A stretch of 64,000 nt of DNA from Cupriavidus oxalaticus (GTDB taxonomy: Bacteria > Pseudomonadota > Gammaproteobacteria > Burkholderiales > Burkholderiaceae): contig NZ_CP069812.1 of NCBI RefSeq assembly GCF_016894385.1, forward strand, positions 3,410,001 through 3,474,000. The letters are read 5' to 3'. Under the pieces are notes generated by a model. That model was not told the DNA's origin and ran no database searches. It saw only the letters and a list, made by a program, of their open reading frames with translations. This document shows, piece by piece, positions 17,782-25,642 of this stretch; the first letter of the stretch is position 1, and every line of letters begins with the position of its first letter. Both the position numbers and the translations under genes were made by a program.

Positions 17782-18591
17782 ATGAGCAATCCGATCCGTG
17801 TCGCCGTGGGCGGCGTGACCGGCTGGGCCGGCGGTGAACTGGCGCGCGGCGTGGCGCATGCCGCCGACATGACGCTGGTGGCAGGCCTGTCGCGCGGCGC
17901 CGCCGGGCAGCCGCTGGCGCAGCTGACCGGCCATGCCGACACGCCGGGCGTGGCTGCCGCCAGCATCGACGCGCTGGGACAGACGCCGTACGACGTCTAT
18001 GTCGAGTACACCAAGCCGGCCGTCGCCAAGCACAACATCCTGCAGGCGCTGGCGCACGGCGCGCACGTGGTGGTGGGTACCTCGGGGCTGACCGACGAGG
18101 ACTACGCCGAGATCGATGCGGCCGCGCGCAAGGCCGAGCGCGGCGTGCTGGCCTGCGGCAATTTCGCCATCACCGTGGTGCTGCTGCAGAAGTTTGCCGA
18201 GATGGCGGCGCGCCACCTGGAGCATTGGGAGATCATCGACTATGCCAAGGCCGGCAAGGTCGACGTGCCGTCCGGCACGGTGCGCGAGCTGGCGTACCGG
18301 CTCGGCCAGGTCAAGACCGCCGCGCAGGCGGTGCCGGTGGACCAGGTCAACGGCCCCAAGGAAACGCGCGGCGCCACCATGTCGGGCACGCAGGTGCACG
18401 CGGTGCGGCTGCCCGGTTACCAGCTCGGCGTCGAGGTGATCTTCGGCGCCGACGGCCAGCGCCTGCACCTCAAGCACGAGGCCGGCGACGGCTCCAAGCC
18501 GTATGTTGCCGGCGCGCTGCTGGCGATCCGCAAGGTCCACACCGTGCGCGGCGTGGTGCGGGGGCTGGACAAGGTGATGGAAGGTCTGTGA
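17782..18591 (+). CDS. DapB-like dihydrodipicolinate-reductase-family protein lacking the catalytic histidine pair
   Basis: A 269-residue protein with a DapB-type N-terminal Rossmann motif (VAVGGVTGWAGGELARGV), the mid-motif VVVGTSGLTDEDY, and the catalytic-loop remnant KVDVPSGTVRELAYRL (about residue 157). The Lys and Ser-Gly-Thr of DapB are kept, but the usual His-His before them is replaced by DYAKAG. The protein is therefore either a divergent reductase or a changed activity. It lies 44 bp after the Lrp regulator and beside lysine-catabolic genes. The ATG follows GCGGAGATATCC. The main dapB of the genome is probably elsewhere, since the usual neighbours are not here. Confidence 0.75.
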   Translation: MSNPIRVAVGGVTGWAGGELARGVAHAADMTLVAGLSRGAAGQPLAQLTGHADTPGVAAASIDALGQTPYDVYVEYTKPAVAKHNILQALAHGAHVVVGTSGLTDEDYAEIDAAARKAERGVLACGNFAITVVLLQKFAEMAARHLEHWEIIDYAKAGKVDVPSGTVRELAYRLGQVKTAAQAVPVDQVNGPKETRGATMSGTQVHAVRLPGYQLGVEVIFGADGQRLHLKHEAGDGSKPYVAGALLAIRKVHTVRGVVRGLDKVMEGL

Positions 18592-18621
18592 CGGCCGCGG
18601 GCCGGCACGGCCTCGCGCTGC

Positions 18622-19362
18622 TTACCAGCTGCCGGGATTGACCGGCTTGGCAGGCGGCTTGGCGGCCGCCTTTTCGGTCTTTTCAGACTTGTCAGCCTTG
18701 CCTTTCGCCGCGGGCGCCGATGCGGGGTTCAACTTGCCTTCCACCTCGGCATCCTTTTCCGCCATCAGCTGGCGCGCCTGGGGCAGCAGCATCTCGATGG
18801 TGCCGGTGGCCGGGTCTTCCGGCATCGCGTACAGCTCAATGGTCAGTGGCCTCTTCGTCCAGCCGGCATGGATCGTCTTGACGGTCTTGCCGGCCTTGTC
18901 GCGCATCTCTTCCTGTTCCTGGCGGAACGGCTTGCCATACAGCGCGTTGATGCTGTCGACGGCGGCCTGCTGCGAATTGGCGCCGGCGGTCGGGACCACC
19001 AGGCCGACCAGCGCATTGCGGTCGACAAAGGCCACCACATGCGGGCCATCCATGAAGCCCGGGCGCTTGTCGCGCGGCACGCCGACCTGGCGCACCAGGC
19101 CGTCGCCCTTCAGTTCCACGCAGAACGCGGTCACGTCGCGGCCGTCGGGCGAGCGCTTGTCGGCGCAATCGGGCAACGCGGGCAGCGGATTGCCGATCTC
19201 GAGCATGCCCAGCAGCGGCGCCAGCGCGCTGTTGTCCGCCTTGGCGGACGGCGCTGGTGTGGGTGCTGATGCGGCGGGGGCGGCGGGGGCGGCGGGGGCG
19301 GCAATGGCGCCGGCGGCGCCCAGCAGGCCGGCGAGCGCCAGCCCGGCAATGGGAAATTTCAA
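18622..19362 (-). CDS. Exported protein of unknown function with TTG start
   Basis: A 246-residue protein with a signal peptide (LKFPIAGLALAGLLGAAGAIAAP) followed by a Pro/Ala-rich linker, a globular domain of about 150 residues with two Cys (LPDCADKRSP and AFCVELKG) that may form a disulfide, and a Lys/Ala/Pro-rich C-terminal tail (AKGKADKSEKTEKAAAKPP). No ATG lies at the right place; TTG 19362 is chosen because it follows CCAGGAGTCTGAT, an AGGAG site six bases upstream, and directly begins the signal peptide. I do not recognise the family. It is convergent with the DapB-like gene. Confidence 0.75.
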   Translation of the reverse strand: MKFPIAGLALAGLLGAAGAIAAPAAPAAPAASAPTPAPSAKADNSALAPLLGMLEIGNPLPALPDCADKRSPDGRDVTAFCVELKGDGLVRQVGVPRDKRPGFMDGPHVVAFVDRNALVGLVVPTAGANSQQAAVDSINALYGKPFRQEQEEMRDKAGKTVKTIHAGWTKRPLTIELYAMPEDPATGTIEMLLPQARQLMAEKDAEVEGKLNPASAPAAKGKADKSEKTEKAAAKPPAKPVNPGSW

Positions 19363-19568
19363 ATCAGACTCCTGGAAAACGGCTCCGGGTTGGAGCGCGC
19401 CCCGCGCCGGGATGTTCCTGGGGCCGGGTGCGGCGCCGGTCACGCATGACAGCGAGGCAGCGGCATGAGTGCCGCGCAAGCCACCGGACGCCTGCGGATC
19501 GGGGGCGAGCGCTAGCTTAACCGATCGCCCCGGCGGCTCCTGCACATGCGTTGGTGTCAGCTGCGGCG

Positions 19569-21065
19569 TCAGGCCGGCGCCTTGCGCACCAGCGCCTGCG
19601 CCTCGCGCCGGAAGCCATGGCTCACCTGGTGGTAAAACGGACGCGGCGAGAACTGCCGCGAGATGAACGACGCCAGCAGCGACGCCGCCAGCAGGAACAC
19701 GGTCAGGTCCTGCGTGCGCGTCATCTCCATCACGATCACGCTGGCGGTGACAGGCGCCTGCGTGGCCGCGGCCAGGAACGCCGCCATCGACACCAGCGCC
19801 AGCACGCGCGGCTCGGCCATGCCGGTGACGAACTGCGCCACGTTCTGGCCGATGCCCGCGCCGATCGCCAGCGCTGGCGTGAAGATCCCGCCCGGAATGC
19901 CGGCAAAGTAGGACACCACCGTCGCCACCAGCTTGGCGATGCCGAACCACAGCGTCGCATGCGATTCGCCGTTGATCAGCGCCGCGGCCTGGTCGTAGCC
20001 GGTGCCGAAGGTAGCGCCCGCGGTCGCCACGCCGAGCGCTGCCACCACCAGCCCGCAGCCGAACGCGACCCACACCGGATGCTGCGCCGGCCAGGCGCGC
20101 CATTGCGCGGGCAGCAAGCCAGGCACGCCGCCGGCCAGCACCTTGGCAAAGAAGCCGCCCAGCACGCCATTGAGCAGCGCGCACACCAGCACCGGGCCCC
20201 ACGCGTTGCTCAGCGCCAGCATCGGCGCCTTGACCACGAAATACGGGTTGTTGCCCAGCACTGCCAGCGACAGGAAACCCGCGGTCAGCACGCCCGACAG
20301 CACCAGCCGGTCCCAGCGTACCGCGGTACCCCGCCCCAGCTCCTCGATGGCGAACACCACGCCGGCCAGCGGTGTATTGAACGCGGCCGCCAGTCCGCCG
20401 GCCGCGCCCGCGGCGATCAGCGCATTGGGATGGAAGCCGATGCGCAAGCGCAGCTTCTCCTGGCACCAGCGGCCCCACGCCAGCATACCCGCGGCGCCGA
20501 CCTGCACCGATGGCCCTTCGCGGCCCACCGACGCGCCGGCCAGCAACGCCAGCGTGGTCAGGAGCACCTTCCATATCGATTGCCGCAATGACACCAGCGC
20601 CGTCTGCGCCGGGCCATTCGGCGGCAGCGTAAACGCCGCGATCACCTGCGGGATGCCGCTGCCGCGCGCCTGCGGCGCAAAGCGGATCGTCAGCCAGCGC
20701 AGCGCGGCCAGCCCGAACGGCAGCATCACGAACGCCAGCCACGGCGTGGCCTGCGTCAGGTGGTGGTTCCAGCGCAGCGCCACCTCGGCGATCCACGCGA
20801 ACACCAGCGAGAACAGGCCGACACAGCCGGCGCCGAACATGAACACCGTGTAGCGCAGCGTGGTGCGCGATATGCGGCCGGCCTGGCGCGATTTGCGCCA
20901 GGCGGCGACGCGGGCGCGGCGGGTGAGTGCGTTGATGAGGCGGGGATCGGGGGGCGATGCGGCGGGGTCAGGCTGGGCCTGGGCGTCTGGACGCTGCCCC
21001 GGCTCCGTGGACGACGGATTGGCGGAATCGGGATCTTTGGGATCGGTGGGCTCGCGCTCGGTCAT
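19569..21065 (-). CDS. ClC-family chloride/proton antiporter or channel
   Basis: An integral membrane ClC protein of 498 residues from ATG 21065 (a start at 21089 would add eight residues). The Cl- selectivity motifs are present: GSGIPQV (about residue 135), GREGPSVQ (about residue 178, with the gating Glu) and GIFTPALAIGA (about residue 385). The internal glutamate pair (VVFAIEELG) typical of H+/Cl- exchangers is also present, so antiport is likelier than channel activity. The N-terminal 45 residues are Pro/Asp/Ser-rich and probably disordered. No C-terminal CBS domains. Such proteins support acid or ionic stress tolerance. Confidence 0.9.
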   Translation of the reverse strand: MTEREPTDPKDPDSANPSSTEPGQRPDAQAQPDPAASPPDPRLINALTRRARVAAWRKSRQAGRISRTTLRYTVFMFGAGCVGLFSLVFAWIAEVALRWNHHLTQATPWLAFVMLPFGLAALRWLTIRFAPQARGSGIPQVIAAFTLPPNGPAQTALVSLRQSIWKVLLTTLALLAGASVGREGPSVQVGAAGMLAWGRWCQEKLRLRIGFHPNALIAAGAAGGLAAAFNTPLAGVVFAIEELGRGTAVRWDRLVLSGVLTAGFLSLAVLGNNPYFVVKAPMLALSNAWGPVLVCALLNGVLGGFFAKVLAGGVPGLLPAQWRAWPAQHPVWVAFGCGLVVAALGVATAGATFGTGYDQAAALINGESHATLWFGIAKLVATVVSYFAGIPGGIFTPALAIGAGIGQNVAQFVTGMAEPRVLALVSMAAFLAAATQAPVTASVIVMEMTRTQDLTVFLLAASLLASFISRQFSPRPFYHQVSHGFRREAQALVRKAPA

Positions 21066-21217
21066 GACACGGGGGCGTTGCTGGGGCATCCGGCGCGGTG
21101 GCGGTACTGCGCGGCCGGGATCAGCGATGAACTATACGCTCATCGTTGCGGCGTGGGCCAAGGGTGGCCGGTGATCGGCTCGCGAGCAATTGAGTAAGCT
21201 GCCGCCCGTGGTGAACG

Positions 21218-21343
21218 CTCCCCTCTCCCGCGAAGTGGGAGAGGGGTGGGGGTGAGGGCCGGAGTGTCAACGAAGTCCACCCCCTCGGCATAGCCACCGC
21301 CTGCCCTCACCCCCTGCCCCTCTCCCGCGCGCGGGAGAGGGGA
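21218..21343. repeat. Pair of inverted REP-like palindromes
   Basis: Two head-to-head copies of the same element: 21218-21260 (CCCTCTCCCGC, short loop, GGGAGAGGGG, then TGGGGGTGAGGGCC) and 21303-21343, its inverted form (GCCCTCACCCCC, then CCCTCTCCCGCGCGCGGGAGAGGGG). Each has a 10-11 bp stem and a GC-rich tail, in a 285-bp intergenic gap between the divergent ClC gene and the convergent Bug gene region. A third copy is at 62996. The rest of the gap shows no gene. Confidence 0.8.
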
Positions 21344-21374
21344 GCAAACCCTCAGTCAGCGAAGCTGAGCGCAA

Positions 21375-22373
21375 TCAATCCAGCGAAATATTATTCGCCT
21401 TGATCACCTTCCCCCAATGCTCCCGGTCCGCCTCGACATACCGGTCGATCTCCGCCTGCGTGCGCGGCGGCTGCACGATCAGCCCGAGCGCGCTGAAGGT
21501 CGCGCGGAACTGCGGGTCCTTCAGCACGTGCGAAGCGGCCGCCTGCAGTTTGGCTACGGCTTCAGGCGGCGTCTGCGCCGGCACCGCCAGCCCGAACCAC
21601 GTCGCAGCCTGGAAATTGGGATAGCCGCTCTCGGCCACCGTCGGCACGTTGGGCAGCACCTCCAGCCGGGTGCGGCCGGTGACCGCCAGCGCCTTGAGCT
21701 TGCCGGCCTTGATATGCGGCAGCGAGGTGCTGACCACATCGACCATCAGCTGCACGTCGTTGGCCAGCAGCGCCGCCAGCGCGGGCGCGCTGCCGTTGTA
21801 GGGCACATGCGTGACGTTGATGCCCAGCTCGGTCTTGAGCATCTCGGTGGCCAGCTGCAGCGCATTGCCCAGCCCCACCGACGCATAGTTGAGCTTGCCG
21901 CCGGACGACTTGGCGTAGGCCGCGAACTCCTTGATGTTGCCGGCCGGCACCTGGGTGTTGGTCACCACCACCAGCGGCGCCTCGGCACCGATCGTGAAGA
22001 TCTTGAAGTCCTTGGGCGGGTCGTAGGTGATCTTCTTGTACAGCATGGGGTTCAGCACCATGCTGCCGTTGGTCGCCAGCACCATGGTGTAGCCGTCGGC
22101 GGGCGCGCGGGCCACGCTGTTGGTGCCGATCATGGTGGCGGCGCCGGGGCGGTTCTCGACCACCACGGTCTGGCCGAGCTGGCGCGACATGCCGTCGGCC
22201 AGCGCGCGCCCGAACTGGTCGGTCGAGCCGCCCGGCGTGTACGGCACCACCAGCTTGAGCGGCCGCTCCGGATAGGCGGCCAGGGCGGCGCCGCCCCACA
22301 GCGCCAGCGCGCAGCCGGCGCCGGCTGCCAGCGCGGCGAGCCAGGCCCGCCGTCCTCTCTTTTCCTCGTGCAT
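21375..22373 (-). CDS. Bug-family (tripartite tricarboxylate) solute-binding protein
   Basis: A 332-residue periplasmic receptor of the Bug/TctC family, which is expanded in Burkholderiales. The signal peptide (RAWLAALAAGAGCALALWGGAALA) ends near residue 32 and is followed by the diagnostic start YPERPLKLVVPYTPGGSTD, then VENRPGAATMIG and the ligand loop VPYNGSAPALAALLANDV (about residue 185). Members bind carboxylates. No TctA/TctB membrane genes lie nearby, so it is an orphan receptor. It sits 49 bp downstream of an acyl-CoA synthetase gene on the same strand, suggesting that an aromatic or aliphatic acid is bound and then activated. Confidence 0.92.
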   Translation of the reverse strand: MHEEKRGRRAWLAALAAGAGCALALWGGAALAAYPERPLKLVVPYTPGGSTDQFGRALADGMSRQLGQTVVVENRPGAATMIGTNSVARAPADGYTMVLATNGSMVLNPMLYKKITYDPPKDFKIFTIGAEAPLVVVTNTQVPAGNIKEFAAYAKSSGGKLNYASVGLGNALQLATEMLKTELGINVTHVPYNGSAPALAALLANDVQLMVDVVSTSLPHIKAGKLKALAVTGRTRLEVLPNVPTVAESGYPNFQAATWFGLAVPAQTPPEAVAKLQAAASHVLKDPQFRATFSALGLIVQPPRTQAEIDRYVEADREHWGKVIKANNISLD

Positions 22374-22422
22374 CGCGTCTCCTCCTGTGGTTGTCCTTGT
22401 GTTGCCGCGCCGCCCGGTACGC

Positions 22423-23916
22423 TTACACGCGCCGCTGGCGGCCTTCCCAGTATCGGTCGCGCAGCCGGCGCTTGGCGAGCTTGCCGGTCTCGTCGCGCGG
22501 CAGCTGCGGCTCGATCACGATGCTGCGCGGCACCTTGAAGCCCGACAGCCGCTGGCGCAGCCAATCGATCACGTCGGCCTCGCGGATCTCCGCGCCCGGC
22601 ATCGGCTGCACCAGGCCCAGCAGGCGCTCGCCGTACTCGTCGTCGGGGACGCCGAACACCACGCAGTCGGCCACGCCGGGATAGCGCACCAGCTCGTGCT
22701 CGATCTCGGCCGGGTAGATGTTGACGCCGCCGGAGATCACCATGTCGGAGGCGCGGTCGCAGATGAACAGGTAGCCGTCGGCATCGACGTAGCCCATGTC
22801 GCCCAGCGTCACCAGCCCGCCGCGGTCGATGGCGCTGCGCGCGGCGTCGTTGTTGCGGTAGCTGAAGTCGGGATAGGCGGGCTGGCGCACGTAGACCAGG
22901 CCGACTTCGCCCGGCGCGCACTCGCGGCCGTCTTCGTCCAGGATGCGCAGCTGCGCGTCGTCGACAGGCTTGCCGGCGGTGCCCGGGCGCGCGGCGGCGT
23001 CTGCCGGCGTGGCCACGGTGATCATGCCGGCCTCGCTGGAGGCATAGGTCTCATAGATGATCGGGCCGAACCAGTCGAGCATGGCGCGCTTGACCTCCGG
23101 CGCGCACGGCGAGCCGGTCGAGGCGACGAAGCGCAGCGACGACACGTCGTACTTCGCGCGCACCTCGGGCGCCAGCTTGAGCAGGCGCACGTACATGATC
23201 GGCACCAGGTAGATCACGTCGATGCGGTGCTGCTCGATCAGCGCCAGCACCTGCTCGGCATCGAAGCGCGGCGTGATCACCAGGCGCTCGGCCATCTGCA
23301 GCGCATTCTGGATAAACGAGCTTGGCGCGCTGTGATACAGCGGCGCCGACATCAGCGCGCGGCAGCCCGGCTCGAGGCCGTAGGCCTGCCGCACCAGCGA
23401 GCGCGCGCGCGCCTGCTGCGCTTCCAGCTGGTCCAGCGGGACCGCAGCGCGCACCACGCCCTTGGGCCGGCCGGTGGTGCCGGAGGTGTAGGCCATGTGG
23501 CCGCGCGGCGCCACGCGTGGGCCGTCATACGCGGGCTGCTGCGCCAGCCAGCCTTCATATTCGATCGCGCCCCCGGCGCTGCCGCCGACCGACAGGACGG
23601 TCATGCCCGCGGGCACCGCATCATGCATCGCGGGCAGCAGGTCGGACTGGACCAGCAACACCTTGGCGCCGCTGTCGGCCAGCAGGAAGCGCACTTCCTC
23701 GGCAGTGAAGTGCCAGTTGATCGGGCAGTAGTAGCAGCCGGCGGTCCGGCAGGCGTTGACCACGTCGGCATAGGCCGGATCGTTGCGCAGCAGCACCGCG
23801 ACCACGTCGCCTTGCTGCACGCCCAGCCGGCGCAGGCCGCCGGCGAGTTGCGCGCCACGCGCCACCAGTTCGCCGGCGCTGCGGTGCATATCTTCAAACC
23901 AGAGGTCCGTGGCCAT
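22423..23916 (-). CDS. AMP-dependent acyl-CoA synthetase
   Basis: ANL-superfamily ligase of 497 residues forming acyl-CoA from a carboxylic acid, ATP and CoA. Core motifs in order: P-loop YTSGTTGRPKGV (about residue 145), YETYASSEAG (about residue 285), the hinge region TLGDMGYVDADGYLFICDR with SGGVNIYPAEIE (about residues 375-405), and the catalytic Lys in LPRDETGKLAKRRLR near the C-terminus. The substrate cannot be read from sequence. It is divergent from a LysR gene (24046) and upstream of an orphan Bug receptor, a plausible small carboxylate-use unit. ATG 23916 follows GGAGACAACGG. Confidence 0.9.
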   Translation of the reverse strand: MATDLWFEDMHRSAGELVARGAQLAGGLRRLGVQQGDVVAVLLRNDPAYADVVNACRTAGCYYCPINWHFTAEEVRFLLADSGAKVLLVQSDLLPAMHDAVPAGMTVLSVGGSAGGAIEYEGWLAQQPAYDGPRVAPRGHMAYTSGTTGRPKGVVRAAVPLDQLEAQQARARSLVRQAYGLEPGCRALMSAPLYHSAPSSFIQNALQMAERLVITPRFDAEQVLALIEQHRIDVIYLVPIMYVRLLKLAPEVRAKYDVSSLRFVASTGSPCAPEVKRAMLDWFGPIIYETYASSEAGMITVATPADAAARPGTAGKPVDDAQLRILDEDGRECAPGEVGLVYVRQPAYPDFSYRNNDAARSAIDRGGLVTLGDMGYVDADGYLFICDRASDMVISGGVNIYPAEIEHELVRYPGVADCVVFGVPDDEYGERLLGLVQPMPGAEIREADVIDWLRQRLSGFKVPRSIVIEPQLPRDETGKLAKRRLRDRYWEGRQRRV

Positions 23917-24045
23917 CCGTTGTCTCCCTTTTTCGCTACGCTGACTGACAGCTTGCCACTGTATCGGCGGGGTCCTGCATCGACAATCACGCGCAGCGGA
24001 ATCACAATGTTGCGCCAGACTCGACAATCCCACAGGCAATCCCGG

Positions 24046-24966
24046 ATGGACCTCAACCTGATCCAGGCCTTCGTCGATATCGTCGACGCCGGCAACCTGG
24101 CCGAAGCGGGCCGGCGGCGCGGCGTGACGCGCTCGCAGGTCAGCCGCCAGCTGCGCGAGCTGGAGCACCAGGCGGGTGCCCAGCTGCTGCGCCGGACCAC
24201 CCGGCGGCTGGAGTTGACCGAGCCCGGCCACGCGCTGTACCAGCACGGCGTGCGCATCCTGCAGGAGGTGACTTCGGCGCAGGCGGAGATCGACAGCCTG
24301 GGCAAGACCCTGCGCGGCCATGTGCGCGTGAGCGTGCCGACCGGGCTGGGCGATGCCTATATCGCGCCATTGCTGCTGCGCTTTGCCAAGCTGCATCCCG
24401 GGATCACGCTGCGGGTGTTCTTTGCCAACCGCGTCAACGACCTGATCGCGGCCGAGATCGACGTGGCGCTGAAGGTCACTTCGGCGCCCCCGCTGGACCA
24501 TGTGGCGCGGGAAATCTGCGATATCCGCTGGCAACTGTACGCATCGCCGGAATACCTCGCGACCATCCCGCCGGTGCGGGTGCCGCCCGACCTGGCCGGG
24601 TGCAGCTTCCTTTGCCCGCCCTATACGCCACGCCAGTTCGCGCTGTCTCTGTACCGCGAGGGCCAGTGCGTCGACGTGGCGCTGACGCCGACGCTGCAAT
24701 CCGAGCACTTCCTGTTCCTGGCGCGCGCGGTCAGGGAGGGACATGGCATCGGCCTGCTGCCGGTCTATATCGGCTGGGAGGCTGTGCAAGCCGGTACGCT
24801 GGTGCCCGTGCTGCCGGACTGGCGGCCGGAAGGGCTGGGCAACCGGCTCTTCATCATCACCACGCCGAACCTGCATCCGTCGATGGCCACCCGGGCGCTG
24901 ATCGGGTTCATGCGGGAAGAGCTGGGCAAGCTGGAAGTCTTCGCCACCTCTGACAGCCGGGAGTGA
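24046..24966 (+). CDS. LysR-family transcriptional regulator divergent from the acyl-CoA synthetase
   Basis: A 306-residue LysR regulator. The N-terminal winged helix shows IQAFVDIVDAGNLAEAGRRR and TRSQVSRQLRELEHQAGAQLL (residues 5-55), followed by the effector domain typical of the CrgA/AaeR-like group (RVSVPTGLGDAYIAPLLLRF). ATG 24046 is preferred over an in-frame ATG at 24007 because the helix-turn-helix begins at its usual distance. The 130-bp divergent spacer contains the 9-mer TCGACAATC twice, a possible binding site. It probably controls the synthetase-Bug pair. Confidence 0.88.
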   Translation: MDLNLIQAFVDIVDAGNLAEAGRRRGVTRSQVSRQLRELEHQAGAQLLRRTTRRLELTEPGHALYQHGVRILQEVTSAQAEIDSLGKTLRGHVRVSVPTGLGDAYIAPLLLRFAKLHPGITLRVFFANRVNDLIAAEIDVALKVTSAPPLDHVAREICDIRWQLYASPEYLATIPPVRVPPDLAGCSFLCPPYTPRQFALSLYREGQCVDVALTPTLQSEHFLFLARAVREGHGIGLLPVYIGWEAVQAGTLVPVLPDWRPEGLGNRLFIITTPNLHPSMATRALIGFMREELGKLEVFATSDSRE

Positions 24967-25048
24967 CGTGCCGCCAGCGCCACGCGCTGGGTGAAATGGC
25001 CGATGATCGAACGGATTTGCGCAATCCATCGGCAAGCTGGTGCACGGA

Positions 25049-25097
25049 CTTGCATTCTGCAAGCTATGCTCGGGAGAACTTGCAAATTGAAAGCAAG
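25049..25097. promoter_or_regulatory. Two palindromic operators upstream of the HxlR-MATE operon
   Basis: A perfect palindrome CTTGCATTCTGCAAG (25049-25063) is followed 30 bp later by a second CTTGC/GCAAG pair (25079-25083 and 25093-25097, 9-bp spacer). Between them lies a -10-like TATGCT (25065-25070). The first half-sites are spaced three helical turns apart, and the HxlR gene starts 24 bp after the second site, a layout that suggests autorepression. Confidence 0.65.
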
Positions 25098-25120
25098 ACA
25101 TCGATCGAGGCGCCGAGACC

Positions 25121-25642
25121 ATGCCACCCACCCCAACCGATTTCACTTCGATGCCCTGCCCGGTCGCTCGCTCCATGGCGGTGCTGGGCGAGCGCTGGGC
25201 CATCCTGGTGCTGCGCGAGGCCTTCTACGGCAGCACGCGCTTCGATGAGTTCGAACGCAACCTGGGCATCGCCCCCAATATCCTCAGCGCCCGGCTCAAG
25301 ACGCTGGTGGCGCACGGCCTGCTGGCCCGCGTCACGCCAGAGGGCGGTGGCCGCCACGTCTACCAGCTGACCGGCAAGGGCCGTGACTTCTTCCCGGCCT
25401 ATGTCGCGCTCAAGGCCTGGGCCGATCGCTGGATGACCGATGACAAAGGTCCACTGACGCTGCTGCAGGACCGCCGCACCGGCCGGGAAATCGCCGAGCC
25501 CGCACTGGCACGCGCCGACGGCACGCCGATCACGCTGGACGACGTGCGCGTGCTGCCCGGCCCGGGCGCCGGCCGCTTCCTGCGGCGCCGCTTCGGCGAA
25601 CCCGACAGCGTGGGCCACGGCGCGGAGCACGGACATGAGTGA
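25121..25642 (+). CDS. HxlR-family transcriptional regulator
   Basis: A 173-residue MarR/HxlR-type winged-helix protein. The HxlR domain spans about residues 10-105: CPVARSMAVLGERWAILVLRE near the N-terminus, including the conserved Cys near position 12 that senses thiol-reactive compounds in several relatives, and the wing region LARVTPEGGGRHVYQLTGKG. A C-terminal extension of about 65 residues is Arg-rich and less conserved. It overlaps the MATE transporter gene by 8 bp and has paired palindromes just upstream, so it probably represses both itself and the pump. Confidence 0.9.
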   Translation: MPPTPTDFTSMPCPVARSMAVLGERWAILVLREAFYGSTRFDEFERNLGIAPNILSARLKTLVAHGLLARVTPEGGGRHVYQLTGKGRDFFPAYVALKAWADRWMTDDKGPLTLLQDRRTGREIAEPALARADGTPITLDDVRVLPGPGAGRFLRRRFGEPDSVGHGAEHGHE

